The notes: generated by a model from the sequence alone, not told the origin. 64,000 bases of DNA from Pseudomaricurvus sp965656525 (GCA_965656525.1 CBFHKY010000012.1:46572-110571); one strand, 5' to 3'. Numbered from the stretch's first letter, positions 9,406 to 18,994 are shown. A program made the numbers and translations.

Positions 9406-12120
9406 CTATTTTTTACCCTTGAGTTTGTTAGCCATTTTTTTCATGGCGCTGCCTACCGTACGCCCTGCTGATTTAGCTCTGCCAAGTAGGCCGCCTGCGT
9501 GAGGTTTTTTCAGGCTACTCGGCGCTTGCTGCTCAACAACCGCTTTGTGTTCCGGTTTCTTTCTCGGTTTTCTGCGCCTGCGTGGTTTGGTCTGCTCTGA
9601 TGTATTTTTACCCGCCTGCCCTTTTCCTGCGCCGCCCTTCCCGTTAGAGGGTTTATTGCCGGGCGACTTGTTGGAAGACGCTCTGCTGGATTCCGCCGCT
9701 CCTCCTGCCGCTTTCGACTTGGGTTTACCCTTTCTTTTCGATTTGGGTTTGCGTTTTGGCTGTCCATCTTCAGGTGCCCCAGCCAATCGCCGCGCATTGT
9801 CGCGGGTATTGATCGGGCGATTATTACCCTCTGAGCTTTTTTGATTCTGATTACGACTTTTGGGCTTAGCATTAAAGCCCATCAGTTCCAGATCAACCTT
9901 GCGGTCATCAAGATTAACACTCGCCACTTTTACGCGCAGTTGATCGCCTAAACGGAACACTTGGCGGGTTCGTTCACCGACCATACGGTGTTGCGCCGCT
10001 TCAAAGTGGTAGTAATCGTGAGGCAGGTTAGTCACATGCACTAAGCCTTCGACGTACAGATCTTGCAGTTCTATAAACAAGCCGAAGGCAGCTACACCGG
10101 CCACGACTCCGTCGAATTCATCACCCACGTGATCGCGCAGAAACTCACACTTCAACCAACTGGTCACATCTCGTGTAGCATCGTCGGCGCGCCTTTCGGT
10201 CATAGAGCTTTGCTCACCCAGCGCCAACATATCTGCCACGGTATAAGGGTAAATACTGGCTTTAGGGATCGCTTTAGCGCCTTCTATCCGCCGAACTTCA
10301 TTGCTGTCCATCTCGGAGCGAATCACATGACGAATGGCGCGATGCACCAGTAAATCAGGGTAACGTCGGATCGGCGAAGTAAAGTGGGCGTAGGCGGTAT
10401 AGGCCAAGCCAAAGTGACCTTTGTTGTCCGGCTGATACATTGCCTGGCTCAAACTGCGCAACATGACGGTTTGAATCAAGTTGGCATCTGAGCGCCCCTC
10501 AATCGACTGCAAGAGAGATTGATAATTTTCGGGCTTGGGCTCTTCTTCCCCTGGCAAGCTCAAACCCAATTCACCCAAAAAGGAGCGCAGGTTTTCCAGT
10601 TTTTCGGCCCGCGGGCCTTCATGCACTCGGAACAAGGCAGGTACTTTATGTTTTTCCAAAAAGCGCGCTGTCGAAACATTCGCTGCCAGCATGCACTCTT
10701 CAATCAGTTTATGAGCATCGTTGCGAACCACAGGCACAATCTCGGAGATCTTACGCTGCTCATCAAACAGAATACGAGTTTCCACCGTCTCGAAATCAAT
10801 GGCACCACGCATGGTGCGAGCGCTGCGCAACGCCTTGTACAACCGCTGCAACTCAACAATGTGCGTCTGCACCGGCGCAACAGGGTGATCGGACGGTAAA
10901 CCCTGCTCACCTTCAGCCAGTATATCCAGCGCCGCGCCCACTTGGGTGTAGGTCAAGCGCGCATGGGAATGAATCACCCCTTCATAAAACGTGTGCCCGC
11001 TAACGCGTCCTTTCTCGGAAATCGTCATTTCACAGACCAGCGCCAAACGGTCCACATGAGGATTCATTGAGCATAAACCATTGGAAAGAGCTTCTGGCAA
11101 CATAGGCACAACATAATCGGGGAAATAAACGGAATTCCCTCGCTCTTGCGCTTCGCGATCTAAAGCACTGCCTAGCTGCACATAATGTGACACATCCGCG
11201 ATGGCTACATACAAGCGCCAACCGCCTGAAGCCTTCGGCTCACAAAATACCGCATCGTCAAAATCACGAGCGTCTTCACCATCGATCGTAACAAACGGCT
11301 GCTGTCGTAAATCGACACGGTTGGCTTTGTCGGCCTCAATCACCTCAGCTGGTAACGTGCGCGCCTGAGCTTGTACATCACTGGGCCATAAATTTGGGAT
11401 ACCGTGGGATCGAATTGCCACATCGATTTCCATTCCCGGTGCCATATGATCACCCAGCACATCCATAACGCACCCAGTAGGCACATGCTTGCGACCCGGC
11501 TGCTGAAGCACCTCAACCACGACAAACTGACCGTCTTCCGCCCCTTTTGTGGCGTCAGCCGCGATCATTAAATCGTGGGATATGCGTTGATTGTCAGGGC
11601 GCACAAAGAAGATACCGTTTTCTGAAAACAGCCTTCCAACCACTTGAGAGGTGTTACTGCGCACCACCTCAACAATACTGCCTTCTTTACGGCCTTTATT
11701 ATCGCGACCGGTTTCGCGCACCAAGACTTCATCGCCATCGAACACACGGCGCATCTGACGGTAAGACAAGAACAAATCGTTGCCTTTACCACCTTCTACC
11801 GGCACGGCGAACCCGAAGCCGTCTTTATGGCCTTGCACTCGGGCACGCACTAAATTCATTTTATCCAGCACACCAAATCCGTTTTTACGATTGCTCAACA
11901 ACTGGCCATCACGGCTCATGGCAATCAAACGGCGGCGTAACGCCTCAATAGCGTCTTCATCCTCAAGCCCTAATTCATCACACAATGCCTCGTGAGTCAT
12001 AGGCCCCTTAGCCTGCTCCAGTACCTCTAGAATGTACTCACGGCTGGGAATGGGGTTCTCATATTTCTCGGCTTCACGGGCTTGATGAGGGTCTTGTGGT
12101 TTCGCTTTGCGTTTACTCAA
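9406..12120 (-). CDS. rnr: Ribonuclease R
   Basis: This 904-residue 3'-5' exoribonuclease degrades structured RNA and acts in rRNA quality control. The N-terminal winged-helix region is followed by two cold-shock domains (about 85-240) and the RNB catalytic domain with its acidic motif DGEDARDFDDAV at 280-291. An S1 domain (about 665-745) and a long Lys/Arg-rich tail (about 750-904) complete it. The tail is longer than in Escherichia (total about 813) and is low-complexity, rich in Lys, Gly and Asn. It is followed by rlmB on the same strand, as in many gammaproteobacteria. Confidence 0.96.
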   Translation of the reverse strand: MSKRKAKPQDPHQAREAEKYENPIPSREYILEVLEQAKGPMTHEALCDELGLEDEDAIEALRRRLIAMSRDGQLLSNRKNGFGVLDKMNLVRARVQGHKDGFGFAVPVEGGKGNDLFLSYRQMRRVFDGDEVLVRETGRDNKGRKEGSIVEVVRSNTSQVVGRLFSENGIFFVRPDNQRISHDLMIAADATKGAEDGQFVVVEVLQQPGRKHVPTGCVMDVLGDHMAPGMEIDVAIRSHGIPNLWPSDVQAQARTLPAEVIEADKANRVDLRQQPFVTIDGEDARDFDDAVFCEPKASGGWRLYVAIADVSHYVQLGSALDREAQERGNSVYFPDYVVPMLPEALSNGLCSMNPHVDRLALVCEMTISEKGRVSGHTFYEGVIHSHARLTYTQVGAALDILAEGEQGLPSDHPVAPVQTHIVELQRLYKALRSARTMRGAIDFETVETRILFDEQRKISEIVPVVRNDAHKLIEECMLAANVSTARFLEKHKVPALFRVHEGPRAEKLENLRSFLGELGLSLPGEEEPKPENYQSLLQSIEGRSDANLIQTVMLRSLSQAMYQPDNKGHFGLAYTAYAHFTSPIRRYPDLLVHRAIRHVIRSEMDSNEVRRIEGAKAIPKASIYPYTVADMLALGEQSSMTERRADDATRDVTSWLKCEFLRDHVGDEFDGVVAGVAAFGLFIELQDLYVEGLVHVTNLPHDYYHFEAAQHRMVGERTRQVFRLGDQLRVKVASVNLDDRKVDLELMGFNAKPKSRNQNQKSSEGNNRPINTRDNARRLAGAPEDGQPKRKPKSKRKGKPKSKAAGGAAESSRASSNKSPGNKPSNGKGGAGKGQAGKNTSEQTKPRRRRKPRKKPEHKAVVEQQAPSSLKKPHAGGLLGRAKSAGRTVGSAMKKMANKLKGKK

Positions 12121-12295
12121 AATTGACTATTCCTTAATATGGCTGGCCTCATCGACGAGACCACTGTTTGACTATACCGGAAAGCCTTGCCATAGCCCAT
12201 CCGAAAGACCTGCTGCTGTCGTTTTTAACGACGCCACAACCACGACCTACCTTAACAACTGTAGGCGAAAATTGTAAAAAAAGAACGTGCGGCGA

Positions 12296-12324
12296 TTGAC
12301 ATAAACTATACAGGGCTCTAATAT
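12296..12324 (+). promoter_or_regulatory. Sigma-70 promoter of the tRNA-Leu gene
   Basis: A perfect TTGACA (12296-12301), a 17-bp spacer and TAATAT (12319-12324) lie 30 bp before the tRNA. GC-rich bases follow the -10 box, as expected for a stringently controlled promoter. Confidence 0.85.
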
Positions 12325-12354
12325 GCGCGGCCTTGACAGGGCCAGCCCTGTAAA

Positions 12355-12441
12355 GCCCAGGTGGTGAAATTGGTAGACACGCTAGCTTCAGGTGCTAGTG
12401 CTCGCAAGGGCGTGGAGGTTCAAGTCCTCTCCTGGGCACCA
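12355..12441 (+). tRNA. tRNA-Leu (anticodon CAG)
   Basis: An 87-nt class II tRNA. The acceptor GCCCAGG pairs with CCTGGGC, the anticodon stem is CTAGC/GCTAG around loop TTCAGGT, and there is a long variable arm. The T loop TTCAAGT and an encoded CCA end are present. It matches the leucine tRNA layout (GTGGTGAAATTGGTAGACAC). It has its own promoter and terminator and is not part of a tRNA array. Confidence 0.96.
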
Positions 12442-12483
12442 ATCATTAGGGTATTGTTTTTATAAACAGTAGCCATCCGTTCA

Positions 12484-12520
12484 AACGCCGGAGTTTCGCA
12501 AGAAATTTCGGCGTTTTTTT
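12484..12520 (+). terminator. Intrinsic terminator of tRNA-Leu
   Basis: AACGCCG (12484-12490) pairs with CGGCGTT (12509-12515), extended inward by weaker pairs around a GCAA loop, and is followed by a run of T to 12520. Confidence 0.9.
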
Positions 12521-12602
12521 GTGAGCTATAAAACTCCCTCCGCAAAATCATTGAATAGACTTTTATTCGCCGTCCATACTTGCTGACATAAAAGCCTGAA
12601 CC

Positions 12603-14111
12603 CTAGTCACTTTCACCCAGTCGCTGTTTCAATGACTGCAAGTGAGGGGCAAACTTTTCCCACTGTCCAATACGCTGCCGCGTGAGCTTTGAGCCTACTT
12701 GCGTCTGCGACAGTGTACGCACCGCGCGAGGGTTAAGGTGGAAATCCAAACAGGCGTCATCCCACGACAATCCCACATAGTTCAGCAGGTCACGGGTTAT
12801 CTGCTCTTGGCGATCAATCAGATCTTCGTAGTTCACTACATGTATGTCTTTACCAAAGACAGATTGCCAATGTGCAAGCAGGCGTTCCGCCGCAAGGTAG
12901 GTATCAGCCATTTCTTCCAAGGAATAACTAAACGGCATGTCATCGTGAGCAAACAACTGACGATAACACCCCCATACCTGATCCATGGGATTGCGGCGAC
13001 AAAAAACAATTTTTGCCTCGGGCAAGGCACGCTTAATCACCCCGATAGCCTTGTAATTTAATAGGTTTTTATCGGTAAAAAAGTCTTGCTCGTGAAGCGC
13101 GGCGGTTAGTTGTTGGTAGCGCTCCCCTAAGCTCTTCCATTGCGTGTCAGTGAGTGACTCAGCCCACAAGGGAAATGGCGCCGTCACCGAAAAGCGATCT
13201 AGAGTCATGGCGGTTGCCTGTGGCAAGGCCGGTATTTCTTCCCCAGCGGTAACGTCTGGGTGACTGGACAAGATATGCTCTATCAAAGTACTCCCACCGC
13301 GAGGCAAGCCACAAATGAAAACGGGCACACTAGCTGAGCCAGACCTTTTTAGGGGCGCAACCTCGCGTGCGAAAAAAACTTGTCGAATCTGTTCTGCTTC
13401 ATCCAAACTTTGCTGATGGTCATAGGCAAACGTAGCGCGTTTGAGCGCGGCCCCCATACGAATGTGTTCGAACTGTTGATCATCGTCCCCTAGGTGCTCA
13501 TAAGCTTTGGCTAAGACGTAGTGCATCGTAGCGCGATCACGATCAGCTAATGTTGATTGCGCCAAAGCTCGCTGCATCAATTGAATATCCGCATCATTCA
13601 CCGCACGGTAAATATCAGCACGGGTCCAGTAAGGCGCGACATAAAGTGGATCAATGGCGATACAACGGTTCAAACTGAGCAGCGCTCCCTCTGTATCACG
13701 CAGTTCTTTTTTAAGAATACCCGCGTGATGCAAAACCTGAACATTCCCGGGCTCCAGCGCCAGTGCTTTTTCAACCCAAGGTAATGCTTCAGCTGGCTTC
13801 TGCTGCATACGCAAGGCACTGGCCTTGCTCAACAGCGCCGGTACAAAACGAGGCAGGTACTGCAAACACTCATCCGCTGCGCGCTCAAGTTCTGGATAAT
13901 TCGACAGGCTGTCTAAAGCATTAAACCGCAACAACCACGCGGCCCCCAACCGTGGCAAGTGCTTGAGCACCTGATCGGCCATCATCAACACCCCTCGCCA
14001 CTGACCTTTAGCGGCAAACTGACCGGCAATCGCTAACGCTTCTGAAGCTTTTATCTTCTGCGGACTCGGTCGGCCCGGAAGCTGGACAGCAATCACTTTT
14101 GCCGCATACAT
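12603..14111 (-). CDS. TPR-repeat sulfotransferase family protein
   Basis: A 502-residue two-part protein. Residues about 20-240 are helical with TPR-like repeats (for example ALPWVEKALALEPGNVQVLH). The C-terminal half is a PAPS-dependent sulfotransferase fold, with the 5'-phosphosulfate loop FICGLPRGGSTLIEHIL near residue 268 and the 3'-phosphate strand KIVFCRRNPMDQVWGCYRQ near 370. This architecture is widespread in marine proteobacteria, and its acceptor is usually unknown (protein tyrosine, lipid or glycan). Nothing in the neighbourhood suggests a substrate. It is divergent from the symporter gene, with a 246-bp shared upstream region. Confidence 0.85.
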   Translation of the reverse strand: MYAAKVIAVQLPGRPSPQKIKASEALAIAGQFAAKGQWRGVLMMADQVLKHLPRLGAAWLLRFNALDSLSNYPELERAADECLQYLPRFVPALLSKASALRMQQKPAEALPWVEKALALEPGNVQVLHHAGILKKELRDTEGALLSLNRCIAIDPLYVAPYWTRADIYRAVNDADIQLMQRALAQSTLADRDRATMHYVLAKAYEHLGDDDQQFEHIRMGAALKRATFAYDHQQSLDEAEQIRQVFFAREVAPLKRSGSASVPVFICGLPRGGSTLIEHILSSHPDVTAGEEIPALPQATAMTLDRFSVTAPFPLWAESLTDTQWKSLGERYQQLTAALHEQDFFTDKNLLNYKAIGVIKRALPEAKIVFCRRNPMDQVWGCYRQLFAHDDMPFSYSLEEMADTYLAAERLLAHWQSVFGKDIHVVNYEDLIDRQEQITRDLLNYVGLSWDDACLDFHLNPRAVRTLSQTQVGSKLTRQRIGQWEKFAPHLQSLKQRLGESD

Positions 14112-14357
14112 CTGATCTTTTTTCTGCGATTTTTTGATAACAAGACCTACCGTTAAAAAATGACGACTGCCTAGAGATAGAATTTACAGGCATGTTGCAG
14201 TGAATGATTACGCATTCGTTTTGATGCATCAAGCGCTAACACAGGAGGATTGCAGGCTCCATGACCGCCCAGCAGTAGAAAGCTTAGACAGAATGTGCAA
14301 AATAGAACCCAGAGAATTCAAAAAAACCAATAACAACCTTAGGGATATAAGACCGTT

Positions 14358-15935
14358 ATGGCTTTTACAGGAAGTCTTCACTGGGTTGATCTAACGATCC
14401 TAGGCGTCTACTGCGCCCTCATTCTCATTGTTTGTATTAAAGTGACATCCCGCTCACCCAATGCCGATGAATTGTTCTTAGCCGGCCGCAGTTTGGGGGC
14501 TGGGGTGGTAGGCCTTTCTCTGTTTGCGTCGAACATTTCTTCCACCACACTCATCGGCCTGCCTGGAGCCGCTTGGGAATTTGGTATTTCAGTGGCGAAT
14601 TATGAATGGATGGCCGGGCTTGCTCTGGTGTTTTCCGCGCTATTCATTGCCCCCGTTTTTATTCGCCAAAATCTGACAACTGTTCCCGAAATTTTGGATC
14701 AACGCTTCGATGCACGTACCCGCAAATACTTATCGGGCAGCACCCTATTTTTGAGTATTGCACTGGATACCGCTGGCAGCTTATACGCCGGCGCACTGGT
14801 ACTCATGCTGTTTTTCCCCTCGCTGGAGCTCACACAAACGATTGTTGTCATCGCGCTATTTGCGGGCCTATACACAACCGCAGGTGGGTTGCGTGCCGTC
14901 GCTTACACCGATGTTTTGCAATCAATTGTGCTGTTGGTAGGCTCCTGTATCCTCACGGTGATTGTTTTTGGAGAATTCGATTATTCGTGGGCAGCGGTGA
15001 AAGCCACTGTAGAGCCAGACAAACTCTCATTGATTCGCCCTATGGATGACCCGGCACTGCCGTGGCTGGGAACTTTAATTGGTTTACCGGTGCTGGGGTT
15101 TTATTACTGGACAATGAATCAGTATGTCGCGCAAAGGCTACTTGGCGCGCGGGATGCACAGGCCGCGGCTCAAGGGGCTTTGATTGCCGCCACCCTAAAA
15201 CTACTGCCGCTGTTTATTATGGTCTTGCCGGGCGTGATGGCTGTGAGCCTTTTTGGCGATTTAGAGCGAGCCGATACTGTATTTCCTCGCCTGATCGCAG
15301 AATACGCACCACCGGGGTTGGCAGGACTCATGCTGGCTGGGTTAATGGCCGCTATTATGTCCAGCGTCGACTCCACGCTGAATTCCAGCTCCACTCTGAT
15401 CATGGTGGACTTTGTAAAACCAAAGCGCCCCAATATGACCACAGAACAGCTGGCCAAATGGGGTCGCTTCACCACATTATTGCTGATGATCATTGCTGCA
15501 GCGTGGGCGCCTGCTATTGACAGCTTTCCGGGCATTTTTGCTTATCTGCAACAAACTTTTGCCTTCGTCACCCCTCCATTGGTGGCCATGTTCGCTGTGG
15601 CGTTTATCAGCAAAACGGTTGGCGCTAAAGCGGCGTTTTTCGGCACACTCATTGGGCACATTATTTCACTGCTGTGTTTTATCGCGCAGCAAGTCGGGGC
15701 AATCACACTCCACTTTACCGTTGTCGCCGGACTGTTGTTTTTAGCAACGCTGGCGATCATCCTTGCTTTGCAATACCTCACTGGCTGGGCACCCGCGACA
15801 ACACAGCAAGCGTCTACTACTCAGCTCACCGTGTCGGCACTTAAAGATGCCAATATGAGCGCCTCGCCAGGTGTAAAGAGAGCAGCACTGGCTTTGCTAT
15901 TCCTCACTGGCGCCATGGTGGTGGCGTTTTGGTAA
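14358..15935 (+). CDS. Sodium:solute symporter (SSS/SLC5 family)
   Basis: A 525-residue inner-membrane protein with about 13-14 helices. The family signature region is visible (FLAGRSLGAGVVGLSLFASN and the following ISSTTLIGLPGAAWEFG). It also has GLMAAIMSSVDSTLNSSST, the segment that contributes the sodium site in SGLT-like proteins. The closest feel is the sugar- or inositol-type branch of the family rather than PutP or acetate permease, but the substrate cannot be read from sequence. A GH13_18 sugar phosphorylase is encoded convergently 100 bp downstream, which weakly favours a sugar. Confidence 0.88.
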   Translation: MAFTGSLHWVDLTILGVYCALILIVCIKVTSRSPNADELFLAGRSLGAGVVGLSLFASNISSTTLIGLPGAAWEFGISVANYEWMAGLALVFSALFIAPVFIRQNLTTVPEILDQRFDARTRKYLSGSTLFLSIALDTAGSLYAGALVLMLFFPSLELTQTIVVIALFAGLYTTAGGLRAVAYTDVLQSIVLLVGSCILTVIVFGEFDYSWAAVKATVEPDKLSLIRPMDDPALPWLGTLIGLPVLGFYYWTMNQYVAQRLLGARDAQAAAQGALIAATLKLLPLFIMVLPGVMAVSLFGDLERADTVFPRLIAEYAPPGLAGLMLAGLMAAIMSSVDSTLNSSSTLIMVDFVKPKRPNMTTEQLAKWGRFTTLLLMIIAAAWAPAIDSFPGIFAYLQQTFAFVTPPLVAMFAVAFISKTVGAKAAFFGTLIGHIISLLCFIAQQVGAITLHFTVVAGLLFLATLAIILALQYLTGWAPATTQQASTTQLTVSALKDANMSASPGVKRAALALLFLTGAMVVAFW

Positions 15936-15957
15936 CATCAGTTACCTCACACCATCA

Positions 15958-15992
15958 CCAATAACCAATAACCAATAACCAATAACCAATAA
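15958..15992 (+). repeat. Heptanucleotide tandem repeat CCAATAA x5
   Basis: Five perfect head-to-tail copies of CCAATAA, 22 bp after the symporter stop and between convergent genes. A second 7-bp x5 array of different sequence occurs at 18955. Confidence 0.95.
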
Positions 15993-16034
15993 AATGCTCA
16001 ATCGGCGCCCGTCGATATACAGCCGCGCAGGCGG

Positions 16035-17477
16035 CTAACAGCGGATGGTGGTGTAGCTATTGCTCTCCTCTTGCCAGTATTCAATAGTGGTGGTTTTGAA
16101 ATTCAGATCTACGAATAGACTGCAGTAGTAGTCTCCGTGTCGCCATGCCATACAAACACTGCTGTCACTGGAATAGTTCAGCTCAAAGTGACCGTCAAAC
16201 GCTGGGTACTGGCTGCGAAAACGCATCAATTCCAGCAACCGCTTCACGACGGGCTTTTCCATATCTTCTGCGATTTCTTCGTGGCTGTAGAAGTGCCGGT
16301 TGATGTCCCTTAGCTCACCGGTTTCATCCATCAGGTCATAATCGTTGCTGCCGACAAAAGCCCCCACGTAATACACCTGCGGAATACCCGGAGTGAAAAA
16401 CTGAATCGCACGAGCCGCAATGTAAGCATCGTCATTTTTCATCAAAGCTTCGTAGTATGTACACGTTAGCTGATAGATGGCACCGACACTGTGAACGTTG
16501 GCGGCCGAGCGGCGTAAAATCGGATCAGCACTGCGATCGTTGATGTTATCAATCAGGATTCTGATCTTTTCATCCGGCAAAACAGATTCCACATCTGGGA
16601 TACAAATGCCGTCATGAGTATCGAGCACGGTGATCATGTTACGTGGGCACATGCGCAGCCAGTTTTTAAGGTATTCACTGTTGGCATCCAACAGGGAATA
16701 AAGCAGCAGCGGTGGCAGAGCAAAGCCATAGGGGTGCATATTGCGTCGACCAATGGCGTACTGATAGCTGGGGTGATCGTGCACTTCAGGTAAAATTTCA
16801 GCGCCGTGCATTTGCGCCACATCATTGGCCCAGTCCAAAAGGCGATAAACCTCGGGCTCCACCAGGAAACAGCTCGTGCCTATACGTTTTGTGGTGTAGC
16901 CAAAGGCATCAAGGCGAAACAGCTTAACGCCTTTTGATGCTAAAAAGGCCATGTTCTCAGCCATAAACTTATAGGTCTTTTCAGATTGATAATTCAGATC
17001 GACTTGGTGCTCGGTAAAGGTGCACCAAACACGCCCACGTGTACCATCGGCAAAAGTTACATCGCGAAAGGGTTCTTTTTCTTTGCGAATGTGTATTTTT
17101 GCCAAATCGTCGTGAGCAATTTCACCAAATTCATCCACATCCACAAAAAGGTCGGCGTACTGGGAAGCCTTACCATGCTGGATGTAGTCTTTGAACTCCA
17201 CAGATTCATCGGAAATGTGATTAATGGTGACATCACAGACGATGTCATATTGTGCCGCGATCGCCTCAATATCCTGCCAGTTGCCGTAATTTGGGTCCAC
17301 TTCACGATGAGAGATGGGTGAAAAACCGCTGTCAGCGTTGGAAGGGAAAAAAGGCAAAATATGCACGCCTCCCACGCAATCAGCAAAATATTGGTTCAAA
17401 ACCTTATGCAGATCTTGAAGATTGCTCCCGATGCGATTGGGGTAACAGATCAATTGAACTTGGTTACGTAACGTCAT
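16035..17477 (-). CDS. GH13 subfamily 18 sugar phosphorylase (sucrose phosphorylase or relative)
   Basis: A 480-residue cytoplasmic enzyme that splits an alpha-glucoside with phosphate to give glucose 1-phosphate. It follows the bifidobacterial sucrose phosphorylase closely. The predicted nucleophile is D190 in FRLDAFGY, the acid/base is E231 in ILPEVHDH, and the transition-state stabiliser is D289 in VLDTHDGI. The RDINRH motif and FTPGIPQVYYVGAF are also conserved. The start is the second ATG (17477), six bases after AGGAG. The first ATG at 17480 is also possible. The subfamily also includes sucrose-6-phosphate, glucosylglycerol and glucosylglycerate phosphorylases, the latter two linked to osmolytes in marine bacteria, so the substrate is open. 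Confidence 0.88.
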   Translation of the reverse strand: MTLRNQVQLICYPNRIGSNLQDLHKVLNQYFADCVGGVHILPFFPSNADSGFSPISHREVDPNYGNWQDIEAIAAQYDIVCDVTINHISDESVEFKDYIQHGKASQYADLFVDVDEFGEIAHDDLAKIHIRKEKEPFRDVTFADGTRGRVWCTFTEHQVDLNYQSEKTYKFMAENMAFLASKGVKLFRLDAFGYTTKRIGTSCFLVEPEVYRLLDWANDVAQMHGAEILPEVHDHPSYQYAIGRRNMHPYGFALPPLLLYSLLDANSEYLKNWLRMCPRNMITVLDTHDGICIPDVESVLPDEKIRILIDNINDRSADPILRRSAANVHSVGAIYQLTCTYYEALMKNDDAYIAARAIQFFTPGIPQVYYVGAFVGSNDYDLMDETGELRDINRHFYSHEEIAEDMEKPVVKRLLELMRFRSQYPAFDGHFELNYSSDSSVCMAWRHGDYYCSLFVDLNFKTTTIEYWQEESNSYTTIRC

Positions 17478-17710
17478 CATTTCTCCTTTTTGATAATTAC
17501 AGCATTTTTGGATGCAAATGCCATTCCGGCACACCAACCAAGCTATAGAAGTTCAAGGCTACACCATAGAAGCTCAAGCCTAGGCCCCCTCGATTTACTT
17601 AGCCGTTAACGTGTCGTTTAATCTATACGCACCGCATTGACAATGATGTCAACCGCGCTCATTCCGGCACTCACAAGAGCGCCTTCCATTTAGAATAGAC
17701 GGTGAGCCTT

Positions 17711-17739
17711 TTGACTGCTTCATCATTAGCGCGTACCAT
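17711..17739 (+). promoter_or_regulatory. Candidate promoter of the ribB-type gene
   Basis: TTGACT (17711-17716), 17 bp, then TACCAT (17734-17739). This leaves a leader of about 100 nt. The 17538-17847 interval otherwise holds an imperfect 20-bp direct repeat (around 17545 and 17565, core ATAGAAG) and a GC-rich dyad near 17740-17761. I see no FMN riboswitch consensus in it. Confidence 0.4.
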
Positions 17740-17847
17740 GCCGCGGTTGTCGACCGTGGCCTAGGATTACGGTCGTTTATCCGTTGTCTTACGCCCACCC
17801 TTTTCATCACATCAGCGTTGGCGTCTGAGCTTCATTTGGGAGTCACC

Positions 17848-18957
17848 ATGGCACTAAATTCTATCGAAGAAATCATTCAGGATATCCGTCTAGGTAAAAT
17901 GGTCATCCTGATGGATGATGAAGATCGCGAAAATGAAGGCGATATTGTGATGGCGGCCGAATGCGTCAAGGATGAACACATTGCTTTTATGGCTCGCCAT
18001 GCTTGCGGTTTGATTTGCCTACCCATGTCACGCGAGCGCTCGGAGCGGCTACAACTGCCGATGATGGTCGAACAGAACAAATCTGGATTTGGCACAAAAT
18101 TCACAGTGTCGATTGAAGCCGCTCATGGTGTAGATACCGGTATTTCTGCCGCAGATCGCGCTAAAACCGTTCAAGCAGCCGTTACTCGTAACGCCAAACC
18201 GGAAGACATCGTCCAACCCGGCCACATTTTCCCGTTGGTCGCAGAAGACGGCGGCGTGTTAGTGCGGGCTGGCCACACTGAAGCCGCCTGCGACTTAGCC
18301 CGCTTAGCTGGCTTTGACCCTTCTGGAGTAATTTGCGAGATTATGAATCACGATGGCACTATGTCTCGCCGCCCCCAGCTGGAAGAGTTTGCCAAAGAGC
18401 ACAACCTAAAAATTGGCACCATTGCCGACTTAATTCAGTATCGTGTCAACAACGAAACCAGTATCGAAAAGGTCAGTGAAGGCCCTATTCACACAGACTT
18501 CGGCGAATTTATTCTGCACACCTACCAAGATACTTGCCACGGCGATGTGCATTTAGCGATCGTAAAAGGTGATGTTGCAAACATTGAGGCCCCATTGGTG
18601 CGCGTTCAGTTCACCAGCATCTTGCGCGACCTTGTGAGTGCACAGCCACGTGACAACAGCACTTGGAACACTCAGCGCTGCCTGCAACGCATTCAAGAGG
18701 ACGATGGCGTTCTGTTGATTTTGGGTGGCCACGAATCCCCGAATGATCTGCTGGCCAGTGTCGATATTGCATTAGGCAAGCGCGATGCGCCGTCACCGGC
18801 TGCTGTTGGTGGTCGCAGTACTCATTTGACCATCGGCTTAGGCTCACAAATTTTACGCAGTCTTGGCGTGCGCCAGTTCCGCCTGATGGCCAAGCCCGTT
18901 CGCTACAACGCCTTGGCAGGCTTCGAACTGGAAGTCACCGACTATATCGAGCCCTAA
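17848..18957 (+). CDS. ribB: 3,4-dihydroxy-2-butanone 4-phosphate synthase with degenerate GTP cyclohydrolase II domain (RibBA-like)
   Basis: A 369-residue riboflavin enzyme. The N-terminal domain (about 1-205) makes DHBP from ribulose 5-phosphate and keeps DDEDRENEGD (23-32), the RHACGLICLP segment, TGISAADR and GHTEAACDLARLAG. The C-terminal half aligns to GTP cyclohydrolase II by length and by its last strand (RYNALAGFELEV), but has only one cysteine and lacks the zinc Cys cluster. It is therefore very probably inactive, a common situation in proteobacteria, and calling it bifunctional would mislead. I start at ATG 17848, preceded by GGGAG at good spacing, not at the upstream ATG at 17818. 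It stands alone. Its TAA stop is the first three bases of a tandem repeat. Confidence 0.92.
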   Translation: MALNSIEEIIQDIRLGKMVILMDDEDRENEGDIVMAAECVKDEHIAFMARHACGLICLPMSRERSERLQLPMMVEQNKSGFGTKFTVSIEAAHGVDTGISAADRAKTVQAAVTRNAKPEDIVQPGHIFPLVAEDGGVLVRAGHTEAACDLARLAGFDPSGVICEIMNHDGTMSRRPQLEEFAKEHNLKIGTIADLIQYRVNNETSIEKVSEGPIHTDFGEFILHTYQDTCHGDVHLAIVKGDVANIEAPLVRVQFTSILRDLVSAQPRDNSTWNTQRCLQRIQEDDGVLLILGGHESPNDLLASVDIALGKRDAPSPAAVGGRSTHLTIGLGSQILRSLGVRQFRLMAKPVRYNALAGFELEVTDYIEP

Positions 18958-18994
18958 GCGGTAAGCGGTAAGCGGTAAGCGGTAAGCGGTAAGC
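18955..18994 (+). repeat. Heptanucleotide tandem repeat TAAGCGG x5 plus partial copy
   Basis: Five perfect TAAGCGG units (18955-18989) and a partial sixth. The stop codon of the ribB-type gene is embedded in the first unit. Because the unit length is not a multiple of three, successive units put TAA in all three frames. Confidence 0.95.

Noticed and set aside
9510..9872. Long frames in other phases over the basic tail of RNase R
   Set aside because: They are shadows of a low-complexity Lys/Gly-rich coding region.
17538..17847. Possible FMN riboswitch before the ribB-type gene
   Set aside because: I looked for the conserved RFN element boxes and did not find them in the leader.
17848..18957. 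Annotation of the RibBA-like protein as an active bifunctional enzyme
   Set aside because: The second half lacks the zinc cysteines of GTP cyclohydrolase II.
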